DNA from: Pezizomycotina sp. ARF18
Taxonomy: Eukaryota > Ascomycota
Direction of reading: 5' to 3'
Assembly: GCA_002224055.1 (NCBI GenBank)
Contig: AZLU01000001.1
Location: 749,320-813,319 of the forward strand
DNA: 64,000 bases
The position numbers were made by a program, and so were the translations under genes. Below the pieces are notes generated by a model, which saw only the letters and a program-made list of their open reading frames with translations, had not been told where the DNA came from and made no database searches. This document shows, in pieces, positions 35,807 through 50,135 of this stretch. Position 1 is the stretch's first letter. Each line of letters begins with the position of its first letter.

Positions 35807-38800
35807 TTTTTTTGTTTATTTTCTTTTTAAAGTATATTAGCATAACCCTTTTTCTTTTCTTGTCTAGCTGCATTGCCACAAGCACGAAAGAAAAACGGCG
35901 AGGATAATATTGCTGTTTTGGCTCCTATTTCAAATATCTTTCTTCTTTCTTTATATGCGATGCAGTGTTGTGCCTAACCGAGCTTGGTACGCAAAGTGTT
36001 TTATTCTAATTCTTCGTCCAAGGAGGCGATCTGCCGCATTCTATATGGCGTCATCCTTGCTATCTGCCGGTATCTGTGTTACGTGGAACCATTTCGCAAA
36101 GCCGACTACGGCGTTACACTTTGAGATATTATTATTCTTAGTATTGCTGTTTTGTCTCCTGTTTCTGATGACTTTTTCCTATACGATGGGCATTATTAAT
36201 ATTACTATTTTTTTTTTTTTTTTCGCCTTACATGCAGCCTAGTGCGCTACAGCCTCGAATTGGAAATTTTGATTTTTCCCCACATCTCCAGACAAGCACA
36301 GGATCGTACCCCAATATTTTTTTTGACTAGAAGTTGATTTTCAGCTACTTGGTATTTTTTTAATTGGATAATTCCTGACTGGCCAAGACGCTATTTGCCT
36401 AGTATAGAGTACTTGTCCAGCGCTAGCGGATGGTAGCGGCCCTCGTTCTGAGATATTCCACGAACGGAAGGACCCTTGTAATCTTATCGATTATGTCAAT
36501 GAACACCAGGGTCAGGGTGTCCCCGATGGACGTTCGAAGTTCATGGACGGTAGGCCCACACTGAACACATGTAGCAACAGCACTTCTGGCAGAACAGATA
36601 TTTCATACGAGACTGAACCTTTTTCGTCAGTCAGGTAACCAATCCATGAACTTCGAAACGGGAACCACATGAAAATAGAAGAACCCGAGCTAGGGAAAAT
36701 CTTGTTTTCACTGGTTTACTACTCTCTCGGATCAGTGCCTATAGTCCAACCGTTCGTTCCTCACCAGAAGTGTACGGTGCAACTGCAATCGCATGCATAA
36801 AAGGAAAATTAAGGAAGAAGTAACATTCTCCAAATCCGCAAACGGAAAAAAAATTTTTTTTATAAAAAAAATTAAATAAATAAATAAAATAAAATAATTT
36901 GAGTGTTTAAACCCCCACACGTGGTGAAAGACTCGATCCGCCAAAGGATCCCGAGGATGCTAGGAGTACCCTACTCGGGAGTGGGCTGGACCTCCAGCTT
37001 CTATCGCTAAGTTGCTCTTCTGTTAAGAGTTAGTCAATGCCGCTTGACGGATCGTCCCTGACACAAAGATTCCACAAGGACAAGGTCCCCACCTCCACAA
37101 TTGAAAGGGTAGGTACAAGGACATCTGGAGCTAACCCATTTAGCTAATTTTTAAAAAACAATTAAGGGAGAGAAGAATAACAGGAAAGGAAAACGGACAA
37201 GTGTGTTGTGGCACAAATCATCCTTTGGGAGCTTTTTTGTTCATCGAAAGTACAAACTCCAAATCGGAAAAAACAATACTATAGTTAAGCGACGAGAACA
37301 ATAAACTAATAAAGATAAAACGAAAAAGAGGACATCGAAGCGCCTTGCATCTGCAAGAACAATTACAATAGCACACACGCACAAAAAAAAGAGTAAAGAA
37401 TGATTTGCCACGAATCGTCAATAAAATAGAGAGAGAGTGTGTGTGTGTGAGTGAGAAGAAAGAGTGTGGCTCTGTTAGATGATGTTAAAGCAGAAAAGAA
37501 TAGAAAGAAACGTTGCTTGCAAACGCTGAGGATGCCAAGTGCTGAGCGATGAAGATAAAGCTAATAGAAGCTTGAAGACTTGGAATTCCCACTTAGCCGC
37601 TTCTTTTCAGCTCAATTGAACACGCGCAGACCCGCACTTAAATCATCAACATGAAAAAATTCATACGGTAAACGTTCGAGTGTTCTTTTGGCAGAGGCTG
37701 CGCCAATTTCGTGAGCTTTTCCTGCACGTTGAACTGTTGAACCCCCTAGTAACTTTATCCCTGAAACGGATGGCGTCAGAGTTGTTATTTAAAATAGCAT
37801 TTAATCGCGGCTGATGCGGAAAGCAAGGGGCCCAAGGCCAACAACAACAACAACAACAACAACAAAGAATTATTTTAAAAAAATAACAACAATAAAATAG
37901 AATAAAAGTAAATTCTCACTTGCCTTACCAGAAGAAGAAGAAGGCTATACTTTCATCTACCAAAGTACACACAGCAAAGAGATCGATAAACCAGCCTCTT
38001 TCTTTTCTGTCCCTCCTGAGTCTGAATAGACAGACTGCGCGCTGTTGGCCCAATAGGCGTGTTTTCCTGAGTAAGGGCCAGTGCCGGAAACGATCGCATT
38101 TATGCAAGAGTGAATAAGATACTTGCTAAGGAAGAGTGAAAGTATTTGTTGCTCTGCCTTGCAAGTGTTGTCTATATTATAATACAATTCCGCAAGCCTC
38201 GTCTATTTAAGAATTGTCTAATTTTGAAAAGTGCTGTAAGCGCCCGCCTAAGGAAAAAGTAAAATAACATGAATAATAAGAAAATAAATATTGGGGCGGT
38301 GACTGTCAACTCTTCCCTTTACACCTGCCAGGGGCTCTCATGTTAACGATCTCCTTGATCATAGGATTCCGACTTGCGTGCGAGTTTCTTTCGGTATTTA
38401 TCTTTTTCGCCGTTTCCATTTTACTTAGACATAGGTAAACAAATATTACAGAGCACAGACCTAGTGTTTCAACTTTATTCCGAACAATAAGCGCCAACGG
38501 GCGGTAGTTCGTAAATGCGTGCAGCGTTTGGTATTCTAGTACTCCGAGAATAACGATACCGGTATCTCGAAAATCTAGTAGACGATCTTCCGAGTTGTCG
38601 ATGCGCACGAAAAGAGTTTCCACGTTGTCTTCTTAGCCGCTCTTGTCTGGTGGTCTTTCACTTACCGTCATAGTATTGTTAATCGCTCTTCGTTAATGCG
38701 GCGAAAAGGTGCCCGATTTCGGTAGCTTTTTCAAAATATCCTAAACCTTTTTTTCGGGAACTATACCTACTTAAGTTAGCGGGGATAATAATGCTTTGTT

Positions 38801-40921
38801 CTCGCCGCCGGCTATACAACAATAAGTTATATTTCTGTTTATTATGGTGTACTTGGATATTCTATTTCTCCTGATGCTCAAAATACATCAGAGAGTGAGG
38901 GTCTGGTTCGTATTTAGGTCCTCCTTGTGTCTCTCCTTTTGCCTCCAAGGAGAGTTCATCTGAACACACAAGAAAAATGGTTATTTCTTGTACTGCTGTG
39001 CAGGCGACTTAAAAGGCTAACATTACCGACTACTTCGGGTCAGTCTTCAGGAGATTCCGGATCTTTAGAAAGTCAGGGCGAAAAGAAGTACCTGGGAGGA
39101 ATACCTGAATTGACCTTTGTAACCAAATAGTAACCTTTTCCGGCTCTTGTTACCGTGCTTTGCTAGCAAATCCTTGAGCGTAATCACCACCATGTGGACC
39201 ACTTGATCGAGATTTTTTTTTTCTTTTTTTTGCGAGCGTTCTCTATTGTCTCTATCGTTACTCCTTTCGTTACTTTCCCCAGAGGCATCGAAACAGTATA
39301 TGCCAACGAATAAAATTACCCCCGCAGTATCGCAAGCAACATCACACAACGGTGTCACAAACACTGAGGGTCCTCTGTAAAGGTACTCTTCAGCAAGTGA
39401 AAAATATATTATCCAGTATCCTTCAGGGACCATAAAGTCAGATCAGAAGCAGAGTTCATTATGTTTAGGAGCCGAACCGTAGGCAAACATTGTAAATAGG
39501 ATTCAAAGTCTTCGAACATCAATGCCAGCACTTTGACTCACTCTGATTCCAGATCATGATGCTTCAGGATAAATAAAAGGGCTGTTCTACCAGATTTAAA
39601 TCTCACATTAGTATATAAGAATTGGACCTGAAAAACAACGTTGTGTTAACAAACCGGCGGCGGGATGGGGAAGAGAGGCACCAAAAAAAAAGAAAAGAAA
39701 AATTCGAGAAATGGAGATAAAATATAATGTAATGTAATTATAAAATAAAATAAATTATAAAATAAATAGACTTTCGAGCAAATAAACCATCGTAGTATTT
39801 TTCTTTTTTTCTTGAAAAAAAAAGGATGTGGGAAAGAAGAAAAAAAAGAAAGAAAATAAAAATCCGTGGTAATGTAATACCAAGGAATATGTGAATAACG
39901 AGATTTTTGGGGGGGGCATTTTACTCAGAAAGGTACCTTGATAACGCAGCCTTGTCCGCACAAAGCAGATGTGCGATTCATCCAATTCAACCCCCACACA
40001 TCTTGGACATTAGGCCATTATAAGATGACAGTCTCTTCCTGTATTGAAACGTCTTTGGCCTTTTTTTCTTTCTTTTCCTCCTTGGAAACATGCCGTACAT
40101 ATCCAGACGATAAGTCGATATATATATCCTCTCTAGAAACACGGGGATACTATCGATATTTTGGGGATTTCTGTTTAGAAGTTTTATAGTATCGAAGTAA
40201 TAGAAGTAGCGTACTTCAAGCCCTCTCAAGCAAGAGAAAGAGAAAAGGAAGGCCCCGTTTCCTATTCAAATCTCAATAAACATTATACTTATTAGCCTAT
40301 TTTTTTTTAACATCTTTTTCTTGACGGACTTGACCTTGTAGTCCTTCACAGCGCCAGAGTTGATCTGAAAGGTCTTCTTGCTTGCCCGTCGCTACGACTA
40401 TCGAGCTAAAGGAGTACGGACAACTGTTCTTACTTACGTCAACTTTCCCCCTTCAACGGCCTCGCACGGTTATCGGGCTTCTTCAGTTCTTCACCTCACA
40501 AACGGTCAAGCACCTTGGTGTTTTTCTTTCTGCCCTTGCTGAGGCAAAAAAAGAACACGCTCAAATCCACTAGCCCACCGTAGGCTGCTTGCTGCAAGTT
40601 GCCGTGAGCAAAAAACTCAGACGTGCGCAACGTTTCTCGCCGTGCAGCTTGCTGTCGGATAGTCCTCCAACGGAACAAAACGGCTGCTTGACTCCCTGAA
40701 CGAACTGACTGGCTGAAGCTCCGGAGGTATCGGTCCGTGGCTAAGAGAGACGAAGAGTAGGAAGTGAAACAACCAAGAGGCTGTTTCTAGGGAGAAGAAA
40801 GGATTAGCAACACCATCGTGTTGAAGAGGAAGAGATAGTGTTATTAGTTGTTATTTTATTAAGGAAAGAGTTTATTTTATTTAAAGGTAAGTCAATTCCT
40901 ATTGTAAAAAAAATAATAAAT

Positions 40922-40959
<38 letters not shown>

Positions 40960-41841
40960 TTTTTGGCCCTTATAGTCAGTCAGGCTTCGACCACTCCCTA
41001 CGATTTATTTTATTTATTTTATTTTATTTATTTTATTTTATTTTATTTTATTTGATTTTATTTACTTTGCTTGCTTGCTATTTTTCTAAAGAGCAAATAA
41101 AAAAAAAGTATCGATCGTCACTTCCTTTCTTTCTATCTGTCTTTTTATCTCATTATCGTCAAGGCTTGTTCAAAGTCGTCGTGAGTACGATGTATACAAG
41201 TACTTAGCGATAAGTAAAGGGGTAACGAAGTTAGAAAGGACGAGAAGAAAGATACGCTAACGATCATTATCACCAATTCTCTAAACAAACAGATCTATCA
41301 TAGACAAATAAGAGAAGATTAAGGGACGGTAATAGGAAACGTGGTTTTGTATCACCGGCACTGTAGGAACATCGCGTAAGGAAAAAGGGTCTGCCCGTCG
41401 TTAAGGCGACATCTGCAGGCTTCACTGCAAAATCCCGAGGGCCTTAGAGGAGAAAACCCTCCGATCCACGTTATCGCAGCAAAGTCAACACAAATACTCC
41501 GGGATCCTACGCCGCGAGTTCGCTCGTTGAGCTGTCAAACAGTAACAACTTGCTGAAGAATCGCCCAGTGGACTTCATTAGCAGCTTTTACAAGCAAGGA
41601 GTATTATATTAAACACCTCATCCAACGACGATAGAGACCTTATAAATATAAATTCCTAAGAAATACCCATTTAGGAGAAAGATCGGTAAGTTTTCACTAT
41701 CCAAACTTCCAGTTCTAAGACATTTTAAGCACAAGAAGGCAGCAAAACAATTACATTTGTATACGAGTTAACCTTAAGAGGGAAACAGGATCTATTATCA
41801 CCAGCACTCAGAAGTTTGTCCATATTTCAAACAAACTGAAA
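35807..41841. other. Six-kilobase spacer with simple repeats
   Basis: No gene is supported. Simple repeats include mixed GA/GT microsatellites at about 37,427-37,455, (CAA)n at about 37,842-37,866, (TTTTA)n at about 40,997-41,060 and a poly-A of about 32 at 40,924-40,955. Frames at 38,306-38,623 and 39,065-39,433 (minus) show no domain I recognise. The last part is the 5' region of the forkhead gene. Confidence 0.45.
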
Positions 41842-43571
41842 ATGTCCGGCTCTATTTCCAGTCCATCAGCCGCCGCGATGGAAACAAGACCTTCTTTGCA
41901 ATGCAAAAAGGCTATCCAGAGAGCAATAATAACAGCAACAAGCGCACGGCGGCGAACGCGCTTCCTTCCGTTCCGCCGTTTGCCCAGAGTAACATCTCCA
42001 ACGCGAGGAAGCCTAATCAGCTTGTACATTTCGATAACATCTGGACCCAGGATATACAACTCCCAAGCGGCACTACCGGTTACCCTTTGGTCAGCTCTGG
42101 TAATACCAGCGTTACCGTTAATAACTTCAACGAAGACGGAAGCTTGTTTTTCAGTGGCATGATCTTGGATCCCCAGCATGGTTTCTACTACGTTCCGAAG
42201 ATTGAGGAAGATCTTAATAGTGTTCCCATCTTTGACGAAAGCGTCCCTCAAGGTGTTGAACCAGAAGTCACGCCTAGGTCGCTTGCCTTTGGTAGTCAAC
42301 AAGTCACTGTTCCTTCAAACGATTTTAACGGGGTTGCTGAACAGCTTAATGTTAAGAACGAGCCTTTTATGGATATCGTTGTCTCCCGTAGGACTCAACC
42401 TGTTTGGCAAGCCAGGCCTAGGCCACAATACAACAACACCAACATCTTCACGACTAATCTCGGTGCAAGCATTTACGCTACGAATCAGATCTCCACCTCC
42501 TTCGCTGAGTCACTGCCATCATCTCCTGATGATGACCAGAGTCTCAGCCCCCAGTCTGAAGCCCATTCAGAGATTGAAGGCCCGACAAACGGAGATTACG
42601 GCAGGAGCCCTGGCGGAAACAGCAACGGCACCCAGAATGCTATGGCGCAGCCAAGCACTGCAAATGGCGGTAGGGATCCTAACGGCGGGAGGAATCAAAA
42701 TGGTGCTACCGATAACCCGGATGATTTGCTCCCCAGAGATGAAAATGGCCGCCAGATCCCATATGCCAGGCTGCTCGAAAAGGCATTCTCAGTGTTCCTT
42801 CCAGGAGCATGGTACTTTCTCAGGTTTACGAGTGGTTCACTACGAACTACCCTAGGTACAAAACCGCAGCTTCGTCCGGTTGGAGGAACTCCATCCGCCA
42901 CAATCTTTCCATGAACGGTGTAAGTTGCATCCTCATGTCCCATCTCCCTTTTTTTTCCCTTCTAAGCTTGTATAGATAAGCTAATAAGTTTTTTTTTCAT
43001 AACAATCAATATCTAGGGCTTCGAGAACATGCTCGTCCTGAAGGGGATCCTGGCAAAGGTCATATCTGGGTTTTGACTGAAAAAGCCGAGCGCGAAGTGT
43101 TAAGTCTACCACCCGCTTCCGCCAGAAGTCTGGTAACAAACGCCCGCGAAGACGATCTCAAAAACGCAAACTCACGCAAGGGTGGGAACTCAACGCTCGC
43201 GGCTGCAACAACAATAACAGGTCTGCTAAGAAGCCCAAGGCGGCGGCGCCCATGACGACTCGCATTACTCGCAGTAATATCATCGACAACTACCAGTTGG
43301 CGGCTGATCCCATGTCTCCGCCCCGCCGGCCTTGATGAGGTCATACTCTAGCACTGGAGAGACGTCCCCTGAAAGCACGTTCCCGCCTACTCCTGATCAG
43401 TATACTAGTGTCGGTTTCGAAACTGGCAACGGCGTCTTCATGAATAACAGCCAGCCTTTCTTCTCGCAAACCACTGCTCCGGGGTACGAACGAAATGTCA
43501 ACATCGTTCCCTCTCAGCATGACTATCAGGAGGTCGACCACACTTGGAACTACACCGGCAAGTGGGTCTAG
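41842..43571 (+). CDS. Forkhead (winged-helix) transcription factor
   Basis: The ATG at 41,842 starts MSGSISSPSAAAMETRP; after one frame change it continues MQKGYPESNNNSNKRT. About 280 residues of Ser/Asn/Pro-rich sequence precede the forkhead domain. That domain reads PYARLLEKA, VPGRSMVL-like residues, VYEWFTTNYPRYKT, SGWRNSIRHNLSMNG and, after an intron (about 42,920-43,016), GFENMLVLKGDPGKGHIWVL. The recognition helix WRNSIRHNLS is intact, so DNA binding is expected. The C-terminal region is basic (AKKPKAAAP), then Ser/Pro/Thr-rich, ending GKWV at 43,571. Forkhead proteins control cell-cycle, septation or developmental genes in fungi; which class this belongs to is not clear from the domain alone. 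Frame changes occur inside the domain (before YEWF) and in the tail. Confidence 0.85.
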
Positions 43572-46500
43572 CTAGTCATGGCTCACAAATACTTATCATT
43601 CCTAGTCGGCATTTTTCGGATTTTTAACGATATTAATACTTTTCTTTTTTTTCTTGGGTTTCCTTTTTTTTCCGGTTCTTTTTTTTTTTTTTTTTTTCCC
43701 AATAAACTCGCGAGCAAGACACGACAGTATTTTTCCCTTTTTTTCTTTCAACTTCCGGTCGGTTTGTTTCCTTTTTTGCCATTTCTTTTCTTTCCACTTC
43801 TTATTCCTGGAATCTATAGATTCCCTTCAATCACGCTCAATATCTCTTTTTTCCTCCTTCCAATTACTTTATGATACAAAGGCCAAGTTCATCGGTGTAA
43901 TGTCTTGTTAACACGGAAAATATTTTCTCATGTATTGGCGGCAGATGAGCTCTTATGGCACTTTGTATCTCTCACTTCATGTTCTCCATTTTCTTCTCTA
44001 TCATGATATGTTTTCCTTTACTATTATTCCTTGCTTTTGTTCAAACATATTTTGGGGGAGTTTTTTTTTTTTTTTTCATTTTATTATTCTTTTTCGGTTT
44101 TCATCATGAAAAAAAACGGGGCCAATATCAGGGAATGAGAAAACGGAACAAGGTATTCGCAACAAAAAAAAAAAAATAATATAATTTAACCAAATTAACA
44201 CACTTATCTCTCGCTCTTTACCAGATTCACTTCTTTTTTTTCATCTCCTTAGACCACATTCCTTAGTGTTCTCCTAATGTCTCATGTACACTTTTTCACA
44301 CTCTCTTATACTTTGTTTTTTTTTTTTTTCCTTTGTAGACTTTTTTTTTTCTTTCGTTTTTTGGGTGGGGTGTTCCGGTTTCCCAGTCGGTTTATAGGAC
44401 TTTGCATCTTTGCATATCATTTTTTATTTCTTTGCACTTTTATAAAGCGCTTACCGCAGCGACGATCTCGAATCTCGAAAAAAAGGCTCTAAATGAGTCT
44501 CAAAGCCTCGTCAGGACAAGGCCAGAATACACCATTCCCTTCTTGCTTTTTGTCCTTTTCCATGTATTTTCCTTCAAAAAGTTTCCTTTGTCATGGGTTT
44601 TTTTTTTTTTTTTTTTTTTTTTTTCTACGGTATTTTATTCAAGTTCATGGCGCTCATCTGTTTATTTTATTTATTTTTTTTTTTAAATTTTTTTTTTGGA
44701 GTAAAACTTGTTTTTTAAAATCATGTAACTTTTTTCTACGATACATATCATTCCAATATTTCTATAAACTAATTACAAATTATACATATCTATTTCATCA
44801 TGCATCGTGATTACTTCTTTTCTGTATTTTCTTTTTTTTCTTTTTCTCATAAAGTGTGTTTTAGCTAGCAAGTTAAGTTTTTCTTGGACAGGGCTCAATG
44901 TCATACTTTGGTTTTTTTTCTTCTGGTCACAACTGCAAGCTCAATGTCAAAGTATTTCTCCAAAAGTAGACAAGCGTAAGGCAATAAATATCCTTTGTTG
45001 TATTTTTTTCATTTGCTTTCCTTCTAGAAATATTCCAGTAAACAGAAAAAGATAAAACACGACATGTTTCGAACGCATGCTGTTTTTATTCTCTGCAGAT
45101 GTTGGGGTTTATGAACCAAGGTATTGTTCCCTCTAGTTTTTTTTTTTAAAATTCGCGATATGCGAAATATTTCGGGCTTCCCGTCCCTGTTGGTTTTTTC
45201 TCCTTTATTGCCTTAGGCAAAAGTACGTAGCTAAAGGAAACAACAACAATAATTAATGTTCCTGATCTTTCTTAACCACTCCGGCGGGCACAGCTAGAAG
45301 GCCTGTTTTTTAGCACATTTTCTATGCACACCCTCGAGCCCTCATTGAAAAAGAAAAAAAGAAAAAAGAAAGGATATATTGGTGGTGTGGGATACGGCGC
45401 CATGGTCCTGGGAACGTTTCATGAAAAGAATAAGGCTTGAGGAGATTTTACACTCAAAGAAAACACTTTTTTTTTTTTTTTTTTCGCTCACTTCCTCCAA
45501 TGCACGGACGCAATTTCAAGAAAGAACGAGAGGGCTTTTCAGGCACAGCCCATTGTTAAGGCAAAAACATGCTTGAAAAGAAACCCACGATGCTATCGAT
45601 AGGCGAAGCGCAAGCTCAGCTTTCTTCTGTAAAAAGGGAAAAGAAAGGAAAAGAGAACAGAGGTTGCGATCCTCGTCTGTAGATCGCCAATGAGGTATGT
45701 ATTAAAAAAAAAAAAAGAAAAGAAAAAAAAAAAAGCGGTAGAAACCGGAAGTCCTAAGCGATATCATGTTGGTATTTTGGGACTTACAGCGCTTTGACCT
45801 CTCAGTCCCGACAGACTGCCTATATCTTTTTCAAGTCCGAGGGAAAGTTCCACTTCGTGAAGGAGAAAGGGAACAACCAGTTCCGTCTCATACACTCGAC
45901 GGATATGTGCTTTCTGGCCTTTTCATGAAAATCCTTTTGTGAATTAAAAAAAAAAAAAAAAAAAAAAAAAACGGCCCAGCTCGGAAAGTTGGTTGAAAAT
46001 TTACATCGCAACTAATAGGTGTAGCTTCCTTACCCTTCGGGATCGAAGTCAACGGTAGTTTTACATGATTCGCATGTGCGAAATCAAAAAAAAAAAAAAA
46101 AACTCTTTTTGCATAAACCTATCCGAATGATATTTAGAATGATGTTGGAGTAAAAAAAAAGTATTGCGCACGAGGGTTCTTTCGCGCGTCCGGAAGTCGT
46201 GGTAGTCGTCAATACATGCGCAATATAAAAAAAGGGGAGCCGCTACTAGCGCTATACCACACTAGGAGTATAACACCCCCACGCGGGGTTTAAGAAAATC
46301 TCGCTTGGAAGATGAGAGCCGACAGGCCGTGACGGGGGAGAGTCTGTCTCGGGAAAGAGCGGTGGAACCACAGTCCGGACCTCGAGGACCTCGTGTCCTA
46401 TTACACTCCTACATTTGCAATTCAGGTTCAAACTGAAGGGAACACAAACGGGGGTACTATCCCGTAGACAGGGATCTATCGAGTTCTTGAGACTTGACGT

Positions 46501-47640
46501 CCACGTAAGTAGAAGGAATCTTGGAAGCGAGGGTAGTGCGAAAAAAGGAAACAAGAAAAAAAAGAGATCTCCGATGGTGAGGTATTGTGCAAACCCGAGC
46601 GTATTAGAATATGTAATTCAATAAGAGTGAGTGAATGAAGTACCGTATGCATACGTATGTACAAGAGCAAGAAGCGCGCGAGATCCCGTTTTTAATGGAC
46701 TAAACGAATATTCCGGCAAGAGAAAAAATGCGTAAGTATTTCCAGAATACCACTTACGAGCAGTCAATGTTCCCGTAAGTTGCGTGGAGATGATCCAGTG
46801 CTCTGGTAATAATTACGGGTCGTCGTGCGTCGTTAATGGGGAGAGCGATAACTAACTTGCAGAAAAATTTCCTGTGCTGCATGTTACCGGTACATGTACT
46901 TGTTTACTTGTTAAAAAAGTACGCATGAGACCACCGGTATTAGCCATTCGTGCATATTACGTACATGCATATAAGCGCCAGGAAGAAACAATAATAAAAA
47001 ACAATAATTATTATTATCGGGAAAAAAAAAAACGTTCCCAGGACAAGGTTACGTACGTCTCGGGTCTCGAGTTCGAGCTCGAGCCTCGTTGTGGATGCTT
47101 CTAGACGCTACATGATCATGAGCCGCGCGACATGTTCCCCCCCCCCCCGAACCCCCCCTTGGATTAGCAGCAGCTAGCAGTGCCTTGTTTTATTTCCGGT
47201 TCCTTAATTATACTTTTGTTTAAACTAGATATTTTTCTTAGACGCCACCCTTTTAAGTGGGTCCTCCAACGTAGAGCGCAAAAGCGACTTTTCAGCCTCC
47301 ACCAAAAAACGTTGCTGTGACGAATCTAAACCAAATCTAATAGGAAATTAATGCACCAAAATTGCCGAATTCTAAAATGAAAGAAGGATGACGAAACAAT
47401 GAAAGGCCGTGCCCTGACGGGTACGCTATACCATTCATATATTGAAGGAGCAACCGAGCGACAGGGCTGTTGTTAACTTGACTCATTTTCATGAAGTACG
47501 GCCCTGTCCCTAACTATCAAAGCTCATGCCAGTCGTTGGTGATACTGGGTGAAAGCCCAACATGAGATTCTCTACGCGAAACTAGAGTTAGAAACAACCT
47601 TACAGTCGGAGAAAGATGACCGGAGGAGTCGTAGACTAGG
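43572..47640. other. T-rich spacer, no gene recognised
   Basis: Poly-T and poly-A runs dominate (for example about 44,598-44,623 and 45,943-45,970). Long frames such as 44,402-44,810 translate to Phe/Leu strings from these runs. A C run followed by a CCCCCCC cluster lies at about 47,139-47,158. No conserved protein was seen. Confidence 0.5.
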
Positions 47641-47699
47641 CCATGCTCCATCCTGGTCATTCGCGATCTTTCATGAAACTCCACTGGCAGTGGCTTATG

Positions 47700-47960
47700 G
47701 AATGCTGGCCAAAATTTAGCAGCGAAGCTCTGAAGTGGGGGTAGAAAAGCTGCAAGTATAACAACAATACCTTGCTGCGAGAATCAGTAAGTCATCCGCG
47801 TAGAATATACAACGATAACTTGCACTTGTATCTGCTGTAATTCCTGTTGGATGCGGGCTTGAGATGAGCGAAAAAAGTGGAGACTGAAAGTCGACAAAAT
47901 TGCAAATCAGCCCATGAAATATTGAAGAAATAGAAAAAAGTGGCTGCTTCGACATCGATA
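47700..47960 (-). mobile_element. Reverse-transcriptase fossil, probably non-LTR
   Basis: The minus strand carries an SPLFSLI block and, about 20 residues later, CIFYADDLLILA. F-Y-A-D-D with hydrophobic flanks is the catalytic strand of reverse transcriptase, and SP-x-LF before it is the expected preceding motif. The A at the second motif position and the spacing favour a LINE-type element over LTR families, where V or I is usual. Only a small part is recognisable; no endonuclease, RNase H, tail or terminal repeats were found nearby. It is old and broken. Its full extent cannot be set by eye. Confidence 0.5.
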
Positions 47961-49495
47961 CATCCAGAAAGATAGACGGAAGCTATTGATATTCATTTCA
48001 TACTTCCGCGGATATAGATGCTGGATTACCAACAAATCAGAAAACCCATATGGAAAAGAAGCATTTTAGGGAGAAAAACCACTGGCACACCGCAGCTCTT
48101 TCAAATGTGGGTTCCCGTTTGTTCATGAGGTAAATGATACTTACCCAAACTCTCAAGAGGGCGGCGTTGAACTTTTGAAACGCGGTTGGATTGCCATGTG
48201 GGAAAAAATTCGGGGTCTAACCTAAACGGGCAACGGGTTCACTCAACTGACGACAAACAAAGGGGTCTCGAAGGCTTGCCGGATCGTCTTGGATATTGTC
48301 CCGGTACATTGGGGGATGTGCATGTGTATGTGCTTCTCCGATAGGTACCGGTTTTATCTTCGAGTTCGTTATTCAGTTTTTGTGAACCCTGCAAGTTTTA
48401 ATCGGAGAGGTCGAAGGAAGTTTGAACAAATTCCTCTTTCCTGTTGATCGCAGAGGATGGTTTCTCATCATATTTTCAATTCGCCAAAAGTAATGAATTC
48501 CCCCTTCGTTCGCGGATTTTGACTTATATGTAGCGTTCCAACGTGGACCTTGTACAACATGCTCAATGGTATTTTGATACTTTTTTTTTACAGAGATCAT
48601 CCTCTTATCGCCGAAGCTAGCGCGGGAGGAAAAAGAAGGAATTGAGGGTACTATAGCTACTCTAAGTTGAATCACCTTTGCCTTTCATATTTTCCTTTTT
48701 TTTTTTTTAATTTTTAACAACGGATGACTCTCTCGTCCATTGCAGCTCGAGTATTTCTTTTATTATATATTTTGTTCTGGACTAATCATTCGTGATTAGG
48801 ACGGAACATGCGGTGCACAAGAGGAAAAATGCAGAAGCAGGGAAAGGCTTCGTGAGACTTTGCGAATTGGCTCGTAAGAAGCGGACAGCGTCTGGGCCTT
48901 GGCGAGTATCTGTAAACAGCATTACTGTCAGCCAAAATGCTCTTCAACGGTTAGAGTCGTGGGACATTTGGGCTTGAAAAAAGGATGAGACGGTTTTTGA
49001 GAAGAGGCGATGACCCTTCCCTATGTTCGTAACTCGCTCTATCTCTCTAGGTCGTGTTAGTATCTTACAATGGGTAAGCCAAGAATAATTCCAAAGTAAT
49101 GCATATCTAGAACTCTAAGAAGCGGTTGTGTACCTTTATCTAAACCCGAAAGTCTTGAGGTGTGAAGCATTAGTCTGACGATGAGGTACAGATCGATAAA
49201 CACCGAGCATATAACTATTAAACACCTGCTGAAATGGTTGATTCAATGCAATAGCCATCCTTCATATGAGGGAGGGTGTGCGCCTGCCTCATGGATGAAA
49301 TTACAATAACAATGCAAGGACACTCGAGCATTTCACGGCGATAGGAGAGCGGAATACATCTTTACGCGTGGGCGTGTGCTTTATAATTTAAAACCTACAA
49401 TACGTTCGTTCCTTTGTAGGCCAGATCGTTTCTAGACGACAGAAAATCCTCTGCTGTTAGTCCAGGATCGGTATTAAACTCTTGATAACTACGCC

Positions 49496-49528
<33 letters not shown>

Positions 49529-50135
49529 AACATCTTTGCTCGCAGATCGCAAGAAATGATTGTATAGTGCCATTACGAGACCGCAGACCGCAGGCATAAA
49601 CTTAGCTGGAAGGTAGAGTTAGGTATAATAGAATATTCGACCGTAGCAACAATCAAAACGGTCCGAATATCTTCAAATATTGAGTGTCTGCGAGCTCGGC
49701 AAACAATCTCTCATCTTTTCACATCGATAGTGCGTAACTAGTCGTAGTCATTTCCAGTTATCTTAGACGAGCGTTTTTACAAGTTGAAGCAGCGTAATGT
49801 AAGCCAAGTGATGTTCAAGAAGCTATGAGTAAAACTATAAATGTTTTTCGTATTGCAAATATTATCACAGACAAGGATTTGACGAAATTGGACATATCAT
49901 TTGCTTTATAAACAAGACGGCAAAAAGAGAACAGCAAGTATGGCAATTCTCAATATCTAAGAAACACAATATTTATTCTTTCATCCTTCTCAGCCCTTTA
50001 CTATTACTGACATATAAATCTGCAACCGGTGTTTTAGTCGAGACCCCGAACCTCAGAACCTCAGCTAAAACATGAACACGGAAGACCGATTAAGTTTCTT
50101 AAATTCCTTACAAAGACGGGATTATTCATATTTCC
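47961..50135. other. Spacer, no gene recognised
   Basis: Frames at 48,373-48,675 (minus) and 48,792-48,977 (plus) are open but unrecognised. A poly-A of about 29 lies at 49,495-49,523. Confidence 0.4.

Noticed and set aside
40320-40480. Basic C-terminus on the minus strand (KDYKVKSVKKKM)
   Set aside because: It resembles a ribosomal-protein tail in composition, but no family could be named and the upstream frame is broken within a few codons.
46252-46554. 100-codon minus-strand frame
   Set aside because: No domain, poor start context and no neighbour support.
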